Shown here one piece after another: positions 34,851-42,363 of a stretch of 64,000 bases of DNA; position 1 is the stretch's first letter, and every line of letters starts with the position of its first letter. The stretch is taken from contig CACPLR010000002.1 in NCBI GenBank assembly GCA_902634885.1, positions 95,543-159,542 on the forward strand, written 5' to 3'. The position numbers and the translations under genes are program-made. The notes beneath the pieces are model-generated. The model was given only the letters and a program-made list of their open reading frames with translations, was not told the origin of the DNA and searched no databases. Source of the stretch: an uncultured Pelagibacteraceae bacterium (GTDB lineage: Bacteria; Pseudomonadota; Alphaproteobacteria; Pelagibacterales; Pelagibacteraceae).

Positions 34851-35318
34851 ATGAGTATATTTCTTAAAAGCCAAAAAATTATTAAAGATTGGATTGATTA
34901 CAATGGCCATATGAATGTTGCCTACTATGTATTGATATTTGATGAAGCATCTGAGGGCATGCTTAATAAATTTAAAATGGGTGCAATTGATGCAAAAGCA
35001 AATAATAGAAGTACGATGGTCGTTGAGTCGAGAATTACATACAATAACGAAGTAAAAGAAAATGAGGAAGTAGACGTTTATTGTAATTTCTTCGATCATG
35101 ACAAGAAAAGGCTTATTGTTAGATATGAAATGTACGAGAAAGAGACCAAAAAATTAGCGGCTACTTTAGAATCTATGTCACTTTATATAGACCTTGAAAA
35201 AAGAAAAGTTACAGAATTTGAGCAAGAAAAATTGGATATTATGGATAAATTTATAAACGAAAATAAGGAAAAATTTAATTCAGAAAATTTAGTATTATCT
35301 GGTAAACTGAAAAAATAG
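34851..35318 (+). CDS. Hotdog-fold thioesterase, probable betainyl-CoA thioesterase
   Basis: 155 residues, 4HBT-type hotdog fold. KDWIDYNGHMNVAYYVLIFDEASE near 13-36 contains the catalytic Asp and the GHMN helix start. The small separate thioesterase next to carnitine dehydrogenase and BKACE genes is the usual third member of aerobic carnitine degradation, releasing glycine betaine from betainyl-CoA. It lies 1 bp after the aldolase gene and 2 bp before the TauD gene. Motif gives the family; the specific substrate is from context. Confidence 0.75.
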   Translation: MSIFLKSQKIIKDWIDYNGHMNVAYYVLIFDEASEGMLNKFKMGAIDAKANNRSTMVVESRITYNNEVKENEEVDVYCNFFDHDKKRLIVRYEMYEKETKKLAATLESMSLYIDLEKRKVTEFEQEKLDIMDKFINENKEKFNSENLVLSGKLKK

Positions 35319-35320
35319 AT

Positions 35321-36148
35321 ATGGAAGTAAAATTATTATCAGGTGCATTAGGCGCGGAAGTTTCTGGGATTGATTTAACAGATAGTTCTGATGAAAACTT
35401 TAATAAAATTAATGAATTATTATTAGAGCACAAAGTAATATTTTTTAGAGATCAACCTTTAACCTCTGAACAACAAATTTTACTCGCAAAAAAATTTGGT
35501 CCTCTTGAGACACATGCCTATGTAAAAGGTTTAGAAAATTTTCCAGAAATAGTGAGAATTAAAAAAGCACCTGAAGAAAAACATCAGTGGGGAGAAACGT
35601 GGCATACGGATGTAAGTTATAATCCAAAACCTACAAAAGTTATTATTTTAAAATCAGTAAAAATTCCACCAGTTGGTGGGGATACCATGTTTTCAAATAT
35701 GGAAACCGCCTATGATACCTTACCAGATGAGATGAAAGAAAAAATCAAAGATAAAAAAGCTGTTCATAGTTCTCTTGGTGCTGAAGCGTTTGTTAAAAAA
35801 TATAAAGAGATGGAGGGTAATGGAAATTTAGATGAATATTCAAATATCCATCCAATAGTTAGAATTCACCCAGAAACAGGTAAAAAAATACTTTATGTAA
35901 ACTCGATGTACACAAAACAAATAATTGATATGGATAAAGAGGAAAGTGATAAAATTTTAAAAGAATTATTCCTCCATCAAGAAAGATTAGATTTTACATG
36001 TAGGTTTAAATGGACTGAAAATGCTGTTGCAATTTGGGATAATAGAAGCACGCAACATCAGGGTCTAACAGATTTTTTTCCAAACAGAGGTCTTGGATTT
36101 GAAAGAGTGATGGATCGTATAGCTATTGAGGGTGATCATCCTCAATAA
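35321..36148 (+). CDS. TauD/TfdA-family 2OG/Fe(II) dioxygenase
   Basis: 275 residues. Iron ligands H95 and D97 (ETWHTDVSY), distal H246 (STQHQGLTD), and R262 (GFERVM) for 2-oxoglutarate. PVGGDTMFSNMETAYD near 117 is a typical TauD segment. Taurine dioxygenase is the family prototype, but the gene is 2 bp upstream of a PhnZ/TmpB-like HD oxygenase. In known phosphonate systems the partner 2OG enzyme (PhnY, TmpA) hydroxylates the carbon next to phosphorus, though those belong to other 2OG subfamilies. Taurine, sulfonate, phosphonate or quaternary-amine substrates are all possible. Confidence 0.8.
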   Translation: MEVKLLSGALGAEVSGIDLTDSSDENFNKINELLLEHKVIFFRDQPLTSEQQILLAKKFGPLETHAYVKGLENFPEIVRIKKAPEEKHQWGETWHTDVSYNPKPTKVIILKSVKIPPVGGDTMFSNMETAYDTLPDEMKEKIKDKKAVHSSLGAEAFVKKYKEMEGNGNLDEYSNIHPIVRIHPETGKKILYVNSMYTKQIIDMDKEESDKILKELFLHQERLDFTCRFKWTENAVAIWDNRSTQHQGLTDFFPNRGLGFERVMDRIAIEGDHPQ

Positions 36149-36150
36149 TC

Positions 36151-36690
36151 TTGATGCAGATTATCGAAAAAATCATTTCAAATTTTTCTAATAATAATTC
36201 TTTATACATTGGGGAAAAACTTACAATGTCAGAGCACATGATCCAATCCGCAATGCTTGCTGAAAAATCTAAATGTGATGATGATTTAATATGTTCCTGT
36301 TTGTTGCATGACTATGGACATTTTTTAATAGATAACCCTGATGAACTTGTAAAAAATAAATTAGATGGTGGGCATGAGTTAATTGGATATGAATATTTAA
36401 AAAAATTCTTTAAAAAACAAATAGTAGAGCCAATTAGATATCATGTATTAGCTAAAAGATATCTTGCAAGAAACAAAACATATTTTGAACAACTATCGAA
36501 AGCATCAAAAGTAAGCTTAGAACTTCAAGGCGGTATATTAAATAATAAAGATGCTGAGAGTTTTAAAAGGAAATCTTATTTCAAATCATCAATTTTACTG
36601 AGAAAATTTGATGAGGCTGCAAAAAAAACATATGTCAAAATGAAAACTATTCATGAATATAAAAAATTGCTAATTTCAAAAATAATATGA
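36151..36690 (+). CDS. PhnZ/TmpB-like HD-domain mixed-valence diiron oxygenase
   Basis: 179 residues. The HD metal ligands H29, H53-D54, H75, H98 and D154 are at PhnZ-like spacing, and crucially Y19-x-x-E22 precedes H29 (YIGEKLTMSEH), the lid pair that marks oxygen-activating PhnZ relatives instead of phosphohydrolases. K102 in HVLAKRYL matches the phosphonate-binding lysine region, and SLELQGG near 122 is also conserved in this group. PhnZ and TmpB split 1-hydroxyphosphonates into a carboxylate and phosphate. It overlaps the GMC gene by 4 bp and follows TauD by 2 bp. Oxygenase class likely; substrate open. Confidence 0.78.
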   Translation: MMQIIEKIISNFSNNNSLYIGEKLTMSEHMIQSAMLAEKSKCDDDLICSCLLHDYGHFLIDNPDELVKNKLDGGHELIGYEYLKKFFKKQIVEPIRYHVLAKRYLARNKTYFEQLSKASKVSLELQGGILNNKDAESFKRKSYFKSSILLRKFDEAAKKTYVKMKTIHEYKKLLISKII

Positions 36691-38270
36691 ATTTTGATTA
36701 TTTAATAGTTGGAGCTGGTTCGGCTGGATGTGTAGTTGCAAACAGATTATCAGAGAATTCAAATAATACTGTTGCAATTTTTGAGGCAGGTGGATCTAGT
36801 GATATTTGGAAAGTAAAGATGCCATTGGCGCTTTTGTATACAATGCATGATCCAAAATATAATTGGAAGTATTATTCAGAACCTGAGCCATACTTAAATG
36901 ATAGACGTGTCTTTTGTCCAAGAGGAAAGATGATTGGCGGATGTTCATCTCATAATGGAATGGTTTTTGTTAGAGGTAATAGAGATGATTATACAAGATG
37001 GGAAAATTTTGGTTTAAGTAATTGGTCTTACGATAAAGTACTACCGTACTTTAAAAAAATAGAGACTTGGTCTGGTGGAGAAAATCAATTTAGAGGCTCT
37101 TTAGGTCCTCTTCCAGTAAATCTATCTGAAAATTCAAATCCATTATTTAAAGCATTTATTAATGCAGCAGCTGAAGCAGGTCACAGAACAAATATAGATA
37201 TGAATGGTGAAGAGCAAGAGGGATTTGGAATGTTTGATACTACAATGCATGAAGGCGAAAGAGCCGGTGTTGCAAAATATTATTTAAATCCTGTTAAAAA
37301 TAGAAAAAATTTAAATATTTTAAAAAATTCATTTGTTGAGAAAATATTATTTGAAGGAAAAAAGGCAGTTGGTCTTCAAGTAAAAATTAAAAATAAAGTT
37401 CAAAAAATCTATGCAAATAAAGAAGTAATACTGAGTGGAGGATCTATAAATTCTCCTCAATTATTAATGTTATCAGGAATTGGTGATGAAGCCCACTTAA
37501 GAGATAACGGCATTGAAGTTGTGCATAACTCAAAAGGTGTTGGAAAAAATTTACAAGACCATCTTGAAACTTACATTCAACAAAAATGTAAGACACCCAA
37601 CACTCTTTATACGTACACAAAATTGATACCTAAAGTTTTAGCAGGTATACGATGGTTTATGTTTAAATCAGGACCTTGTTCAAAATCGTTTTTGGAGGCT
37701 GGGGGTTTTGCAAAATCTTCACCAGAGAGAAAGGTTGCTAACATTCAATTTCATTTCTTTCCATCTTTTGTAATAAATCATGGTTTAGAGGATCCAGACT
37801 CGCACGGTTATCAATTACATGCGAGTCCAAATCATCCAAAAAGCAGAGGTGAGATAACTCTAAATTCATCAGATCCATACGATTACCCTAAAATTTTATT
37901 TAATTATTTAAAAGAAGAGGAAGATCTAAAACAAACTAGAGAATGTATTCATGTTGCAAGAAAAATTCTATCACAACCAGCTCTTTCAGAACATGCTGGG
38001 GATGAAGTTGGACCAGGTTTCAACGCTCAGTCAGATGATGAATTGAATGAATATATAAGATCTAAAGCAGATACCGCTTATCACCCTTGTGGAACTTGTA
38101 AAATGGGAGTAGATGACATGGCAGTTGTAGATCAAGATTTAAAAGTAAATGGAATTGGAAATTTAAGGGTAATTGATGCATCAGTTATACCTGAAATACC
38201 AAGTGCTAATTTAAATGCCCCTACCCTAATGATTGCCGAAAAAGGTTCTGAGGCTATTCTTAATAATTAA
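36687..38270 (+). CDS. GMC-family FAD oxidoreductase, choline dehydrogenase-like
   Basis: 527 residues. FAD motif VGAGSAGCVVANRLSE at 8-23, GMC signature 1 RGKMIGGCSSHNGMVFVRGN near 81-100, signature 2 SGGSINSPQLLMLSGIG near 251, and the C-terminal catalytic His in YHPCGTCKMG near 468. The N-x-x-A-P-T-L-M-I-A-E end is typical. Choline dehydrogenase (BetA) is the best-known relative, giving betaine aldehyde, but the group also contains other alcohol dehydrogenases. Overlap with the HD oxygenase gene (4 bp) places it in the same operon, where a quaternary-amine alcohol would make sense. Confidence 0.82.
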   Translation: MNFDYLIVGAGSAGCVVANRLSENSNNTVAIFEAGGSSDIWKVKMPLALLYTMHDPKYNWKYYSEPEPYLNDRRVFCPRGKMIGGCSSHNGMVFVRGNRDDYTRWENFGLSNWSYDKVLPYFKKIETWSGGENQFRGSLGPLPVNLSENSNPLFKAFINAAAEAGHRTNIDMNGEEQEGFGMFDTTMHEGERAGVAKYYLNPVKNRKNLNILKNSFVEKILFEGKKAVGLQVKIKNKVQKIYANKEVILSGGSINSPQLLMLSGIGDEAHLRDNGIEVVHNSKGVGKNLQDHLETYIQQKCKTPNTLYTYTKLIPKVLAGIRWFMFKSGPCSKSFLEAGGFAKSSPERKVANIQFHFFPSFVINHGLEDPDSHGYQLHASPNHPKSRGEITLNSSDPYDYPKILFNYLKEEEDLKQTRECIHVARKILSQPALSEHAGDEVGPGFNAQSDDELNEYIRSKADTAYHPCGTCKMGVDDMAVVDQDLKVNGIGNLRVIDASVIPEIPSANLNAPTLMIAEKGSEAILNN

Positions 38271-38305
38271 TATTATAATCATTCTCGATTTGATATAGGT
38301 GTCTG

Positions 38306-39256
38306 ATGGACACAAACCAAAATACCAAAGGCATTTTTTTTATAATGACCGGTATGGCATTTTTTTCAATTCAGGACGGTTTAATAAAATTTATTTTTGA
38401 GGACATAGCGTTATTTGAACTTTATTTTGGAAGAACACTTATTCAAGCAATATTTTTGTTATGTTTTATTATTATAACAAAAAAATCAATCTCATTAAAA
38501 ACACACTACCCCATATTGACTTTAATAAGAGTTGTTTGTTTTTTCTTTGGATTTAGTTTTTTTTATATTTCGTTAACATTCATGACACTTGCTATGACGA
38601 GTGCGTTATTCTTTTCCTGTCCATTTTTTATGTCCATGTTTGCAAAGTTTTTTTTAAAAGAAAAAATCGGTATTAGAAGATGGAGTGCAATTGTTGTTGG
38701 TTTTATTGGTGTATTAATTGTTTTAAATCCAACATTGGAAGATTTTAATTTTTTCAAATTAGCGCCAGTTGCTTGTGCGCTCTGTTATTCAATATCTATG
38801 ACAATAACCAAATATACATCTGATAAAGATAGTATTTACACACAAATGACATGGCTTTATATTTTTGCATTACTTGCAAGTTTATTAATATTTGCAGTAA
38901 GTGGGGATGGTAAATTTAATACTTTCACTGATCCAACATTACAATTTATTGTTAGAGAATGGTTCACAAATCCATCTGATGCTTGGCCTTATGTTTTAAT
39001 AATGGGAACAGTTGCATCAATTTCATTTTTTTGTGTATTTACTGCTTATAGTATTGCATCACCTTCGGTTGTATCATTGTTTGAATATTCTTACATAATC
39101 TGGGCGATATTAGCTGGCTATATCTTATTTGAAACTATTCCAGTGCCTAGAACTTTGTTTGGAGCATGTATAATTATTGGAGCAGGTGTTTATATTTACT
39201 TCAGAGAGAAAGTTAGAGGTCAAATGATTGCAACTGACACGCCACCAAATAAATAA
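38306..39256 (+). CDS. EamA/DMT-family transporter
   Basis: 316 residues and about ten transmembrane helices. KGIFFIMTGMAFFSIQDGLIKFIFE at the N-terminus and GVLIVLNPTLEDFNFFKLAPV in the middle mark the two EamA repeats. It is 35 bp after the GMC gene and shares 1 bp with the following IPNS-like oxygenase gene, so it probably exports or imports a compound handled by these enzymes. Substrate unknown. It is not a close copy of the DMT transporter at 24198-25058. Confidence 0.86.
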   Translation: MDTNQNTKGIFFIMTGMAFFSIQDGLIKFIFEDIALFELYFGRTLIQAIFLLCFIIITKKSISLKTHYPILTLIRVVCFFFGFSFFYISLTFMTLAMTSALFFSCPFFMSMFAKFFLKEKIGIRRWSAIVVGFIGVLIVLNPTLEDFNFFKLAPVACALCYSISMTITKYTSDKDSIYTQMTWLYIFALLASLLIFAVSGDGKFNTFTDPTLQFIVREWFTNPSDAWPYVLIMGTVASISFFCVFTAYSIASPSVVSLFEYSYIIWAILAGYILFETIPVPRTLFGACIIIGAGVYIYFREKVRGQMIATDTPPNK

Positions 39257-40221
39257 TGAAATCATATATCCCTACAATTAATATATCTTCTTTGTTAGAT
39301 GGTAAATTCGTTTCAAAGGAAGCAAAAAAAACTATTCAATCAATTAAAAAAGCATGTGTAGAAGTTGGTTTTTTTCAAGTAATTGGTCATGGTTTAAAAA
39401 ATAAAGAAATCAAAAATATTTGTGCAGTTGGAAATAAATTCTTTAGTATGGAAGATAAATATAAAAGGAAATTATCACCTAAAAAATGGAATAAAAAAAA
39501 TAAAAATATTTATAGAGGTTATTTTCCAAGTAATGTTAATGGAAAAGAAGGATTAGATTTAGGAGATTTAAAAGTATCTTCTAAATACTCAAACAATATA
39601 AAAAACCAATATATTGAGTATTTAAATCTTCAAAAATGTTTTAGGAATAAGTCCATTAAGGAATTAAATAATTACTTTGATAATATTTTTAATTTAAGCG
39701 AAATACTTTTTAAAAGTATTTTAGTTTATTATAAAAAAAACCCTAAAATTTCAAAGCAAGCATTCTCAAGGCTTAAAACACTAAGCACATTAAGATTTAA
39801 TAATTATCCAAATCAAAAAAAACCTGTGGAGATCTCAAAGCAAGATGGTGTTGCATTAGGATGTGAAACACACGTAGATAGTGGTATTTTCACTGTTCTC
39901 TTTCAAGATAAAAAAGGTGGATTACAAGTTCAAAACCGAAAGAATAAAAAATGGTATGATGTTCCATTTAATAAAAAAGCATTTGTGGTCAATACTGGTA
40001 AAGCTTTAGAATATTTAACCCAAGGAAAATTTAAGGCAACAAATCACCGTGTACTTTGGAATAGATCAAAAAGAATGTCTATTCCATTTTTTTTTGAGCC
40101 ATCTTTTGATTTTAAAATGCATTCTTCATATTTGTTGAGTAAAAAAACAATAAATAAGGGTCAAATTTACGAAAAGTTTTTAAATAGTTCCTTAAAGAAA
40201 TTTGTTGAATATCAAAGATAA
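39256..40221 (+). CDS. Isopenicillin-N-synthase-family 2OG/Fe(II) oxygenase
   Basis: 321 residues. N-terminal DIOX_N-like region has VGFFQVIGHGL near 37-47; the core carries H206-V-D208 (ETHVDSGIFTVLFQD), distal H264 (ATNHRVLW) and the R-x-S motif R273-M-S275 that binds 2-oxoglutarate. This is the plant-type/IPNS-like subclass, whose bacterial members hydroxylate many small molecules. It overlaps the DMT transporter by 1 bp and is the last gene of the plus-strand run. It is the fourth 2OG-type oxygenase in the window. Function unknown. Confidence 0.78.
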   Translation: MKSYIPTINISSLLDGKFVSKEAKKTIQSIKKACVEVGFFQVIGHGLKNKEIKNICAVGNKFFSMEDKYKRKLSPKKWNKKNKNIYRGYFPSNVNGKEGLDLGDLKVSSKYSNNIKNQYIEYLNLQKCFRNKSIKELNNYFDNIFNLSEILFKSILVYYKKNPKISKQAFSRLKTLSTLRFNNYPNQKKPVEISKQDGVALGCETHVDSGIFTVLFQDKKGGLQVQNRKNKKWYDVPFNKKAFVVNTGKALEYLTQGKFKATNHRVLWNRSKRMSIPFFFEPSFDFKMHSSYLLSKKTINKGQIYEKFLNSSLKKFVEYQR

Positions 40222-40248
40222 TAAAAAGAAGAAAAACACCAAGTTAAA

Positions 40249-40737
40249 TTAGAACTTATATTTTGTTTCCAGTTTATCACATTCAAATTGAATTGTGATA
40301 GGCTCTCCTGGTCTTTTTGATAAATATTCAACAAAAGTATGTGCTCTTAATTTATTTCTAGCAGGCTCTAAACTTTTATTATTCAAATCACCAATCATAC
40401 TTCTTTTAATTTGAATAACTTGTTGATCTGATATCGATTTCAAATCTTTCTCAGTTAACTTGTACCCTTTAATTACACCTACACCTGTTATTCTTGAAAG
40501 ATACCATAGTGAATGAGTTGAGTCCGTATCACTCTTCGTACGTTTAACTGTTGTAATTACATCTTCTGTATAAGACATATAAGTTCCTGATCCATTTTCA
40601 TTCACCCATTTATTATTTGTAAAATCTAATCCTGCATAGAATTTTTTGTCACCTAACTTGCAGGTTAAATCCACAACTTCTGCAAAAGAAATATTGGTCC
40701 AAAATATAACTAGTAAAGTTAAAATTACTTTATTCAT
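40249..40737 (-). CDS. Hypothetical secreted protein
   Basis: About 162 residues if translated from the ATG at 40737, giving a clean signal peptide (MNKVILTLLVIFWTNISFA). The longer ORF start at 40782 adds a charged leader and would overlap the upstream gene by 53 bp, so I prefer the inner start (8 bp overlap). The mature part has two Cys (LTCKLG and FECDK) that could form a disulfide. No domain recognised. It ends 27 bp from the convergent oxygenase stop. Same-strand overlap suggests co-transcription with the small membrane protein. Confidence 0.6.
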   Translation of the reverse strand: MNKVILTLLVIFWTNISFAEVVDLTCKLGDKKFYAGLDFTNNKWVNENGSGTYMSYTEDVITTVKRTKSDTDSTHSLWYLSRITGVGVIKGYKLTEKDLKSISDQQVIQIKRSMIGDLNNKSLEPARNKLRAHTFVEYLSKRPGEPITIQFECDKLETKYKF

Positions 40738-41032
40738 CTTTTTTATTTTTTTTACTTTCGTATCTATCACCAAAGTAAGCAATGATCATACCTAACATAA
40801 ATATTGATGCCAAGACTCTTGAATGTAACGGCCAGTAGTCAAATATTCCGCTTCCAAAAGAATAAGGTAATGGGAATATCATTAAATAAAAGACATAAAT
40901 AATAAATGCAACTCCAATCCATAGGGGCCTAATAAACCCCGCATTAGTAATAACTACCTTTATTCCAGGTGGTTTTCGGCAGATGCCACCTGGGATATTT
41001 AGTCCAAATGAAGTCCAAAAACCTCGTAACAC
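40730..41032 (-). CDS. Hypothetical small membrane protein
   Basis: 100 residues from a GTG at 41032. Two hydrophobic helices are predicted, about 37-57 (LWIGVAFIIYVFYLMIF) and 72-86 (VLASIFMLGMIIAYFG), with a Lys/Glu-rich tail. The N-terminal 33 residues are glycine/proline-rich and unlike a normal start. The frame stays open well upstream of the GTG but with no in-frame ATG found, so the start is uncertain. Nothing known can be assigned. Existence is supported by the hydrophobic pattern and the close coupling to the following secreted protein. Confidence 0.5.
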   Translation of the reverse strand: MLRGFWTSFGLNIPGGICRKPPGIKVVITNAGFIRPLWIGVAFIIYVFYLMIFPLPYSFGSGIFDYWPLHSRVLASIFMLGMIIAYFGDRYESKKNKKDE

Positions 41033-41193
41033 CCCTTCAGCCCCCTTGTGGTAAAACTTTTTATATATCTTGAAGTTACAAAAAGTGTTATGGTTACTTG
41101 TAAATAAAGCGATACATAACTCGTCGTAACTGTTCCAAGGGCTATACGAAAGTGGGATCGGTCGTCTTTAAATTAAATTTTAAAGGAGGCTTT
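41033..41193. promoter_or_regulatory. Leader region upstream of the luciferase-like operon
   Basis: 161 bp with patches less AT-rich than nearby spacers (CACCCCTTCAGCCCCC-like at 41030-41046, and 41120-41166). The plus strand ends in a perfect Shine-Dalgarno AAAGGAGG (41182-41189), 4 nt before ATG 41194. It could hold a structured leader RNA or the unrecognised beginning of the minus-strand membrane protein. No known riboswitch consensus was recognised. Confidence 0.35.
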
Positions 41194-42363
41194 ATGAAGT
41201 TTGGTTATTTTTGTAACACAACAAACTGGACGCAAAAACCATATCATCAATTACTAGATGAAACCAAAGAAATCACTGAATATTGTGATAAACATAAATG
41301 GAATTCAATATGGTTTACAGAACATCATTTTAATCATGAGGGAATGGAGTCTTGCACTAATCCTTTAATGTTAGGAGCAGATGCAGCAGCAAGAACAAAA
41401 AATATTAGAATAGGACAAGCTGCAAACGTAATTACATTCCATAACCCTATTAGATTGGCAGAAGATATTGCAACGCTTGATCAGCTTTCCAAAGGAAGAG
41501 TAGAGGTAGGTGTGGCCAGAGGTGTTTATGGACGAGAAGCTATAAATTTAAATAAAGAAGCTGATTTAAAAGATCAAGCAAAAAATTTTAGATTGTTTGC
41601 TGAGACACTAGAAATTTTAAAAAAAGCTTGGTCAGAAAAATTTTTTAATCATGATGGAGAATTTTATACTTATCCATCGCCCAACTATGTATGGCAACAT
41701 GATATGAGCCCACCAAGTGATGAATTTATGAACATGGAAGACAGCACCATGAAAAAAATTAGTGTTGTACCAAAGCCTTATCAGAACCCGTACCCGCCTA
41801 TTCATCAAGTTGTAGATGGAATAAGATCTATTGAGTGGGCAGCAGAAAATAATATTAATGTAATCATGTGGATTCCTACAGTAAAGGCCCTGAAAATAAG
41901 ATTTGAGGCATACAAAAATAAAAGATCAGAAGTTACTAAAAAAAATGTTCCTTTAGGAGAAGGAGTTACTCTTGTTCGAGATATGTTTGTTGCTGATACA
42001 ATGGAAGAAGCAAAAGAAATGGCAGGAGAACATATGGTTAATTACATGAAATGGGTTTGTCATTGGAGAGGTCTTGGTAATCATATGGATCCAGGTGAAG
42101 AGCTTCCAGAAACTAAAGGCAAATTAGATTTATTAAATTACGAATTCCTTCATCAAAGAAATATGCTTTTTGGTACGCCAGAATATGTGATTGATAAAAT
42201 TCATGAATTAAAATCAGAATTAAACTTACAAAATCTGCAAGTTTGGTCTAATTTTCCAGGTGTAAAACATAAAGATTGTATGAAAAGTATAAAGTTATTT
42301 ACTGAAAAAGTAATGCCACATTTTAAAGATGATCTAGATACTGAAGTCAAAAAAGTTTCGTGA
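41194..42363 (+). CDS. LLM-class (luciferase-like) flavin-dependent monooxygenase
   Basis: 389 residues from ATG 41194, chosen because AAAGGAGG lies just upstream and MKFGYFCNTTNW aligns with the family start; the ORF-track start adds 14 unlikely residues. WNSIWFTEHHFNHEG near 37, ADAAARTKNIRIGQAANVI near 63 and LDQLSKGRVEVGVARG near 92 are LuxA-like. Such enzymes use FMNH2 and O2 to attack aldehydes, sulfonates, amides or heterocycles. No flavin reductase gene is adjacent. The operon continues with ThDP enzyme, small protein, DUF1185, hydrolase and ALDH, which suggests ring or C-X cleavage of an organic substrate. Confidence 0.85.
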   Translation: MKFGYFCNTTNWTQKPYHQLLDETKEITEYCDKHKWNSIWFTEHHFNHEGMESCTNPLMLGADAAARTKNIRIGQAANVITFHNPIRLAEDIATLDQLSKGRVEVGVARGVYGREAINLNKEADLKDQAKNFRLFAETLEILKKAWSEKFFNHDGEFYTYPSPNYVWQHDMSPPSDEFMNMEDSTMKKISVVPKPYQNPYPPIHQVVDGIRSIEWAAENNINVIMWIPTVKALKIRFEAYKNKRSEVTKKNVPLGEGVTLVRDMFVADTMEEAKEMAGEHMVNYMKWVCHWRGLGNHMDPGEELPETKGKLDLLNYEFLHQRNMLFGTPEYVIDKIHELKSELNLQNLQVWSNFPGVKHKDCMKSIKLFTEKVMPHFKDDLDTEVKKVS

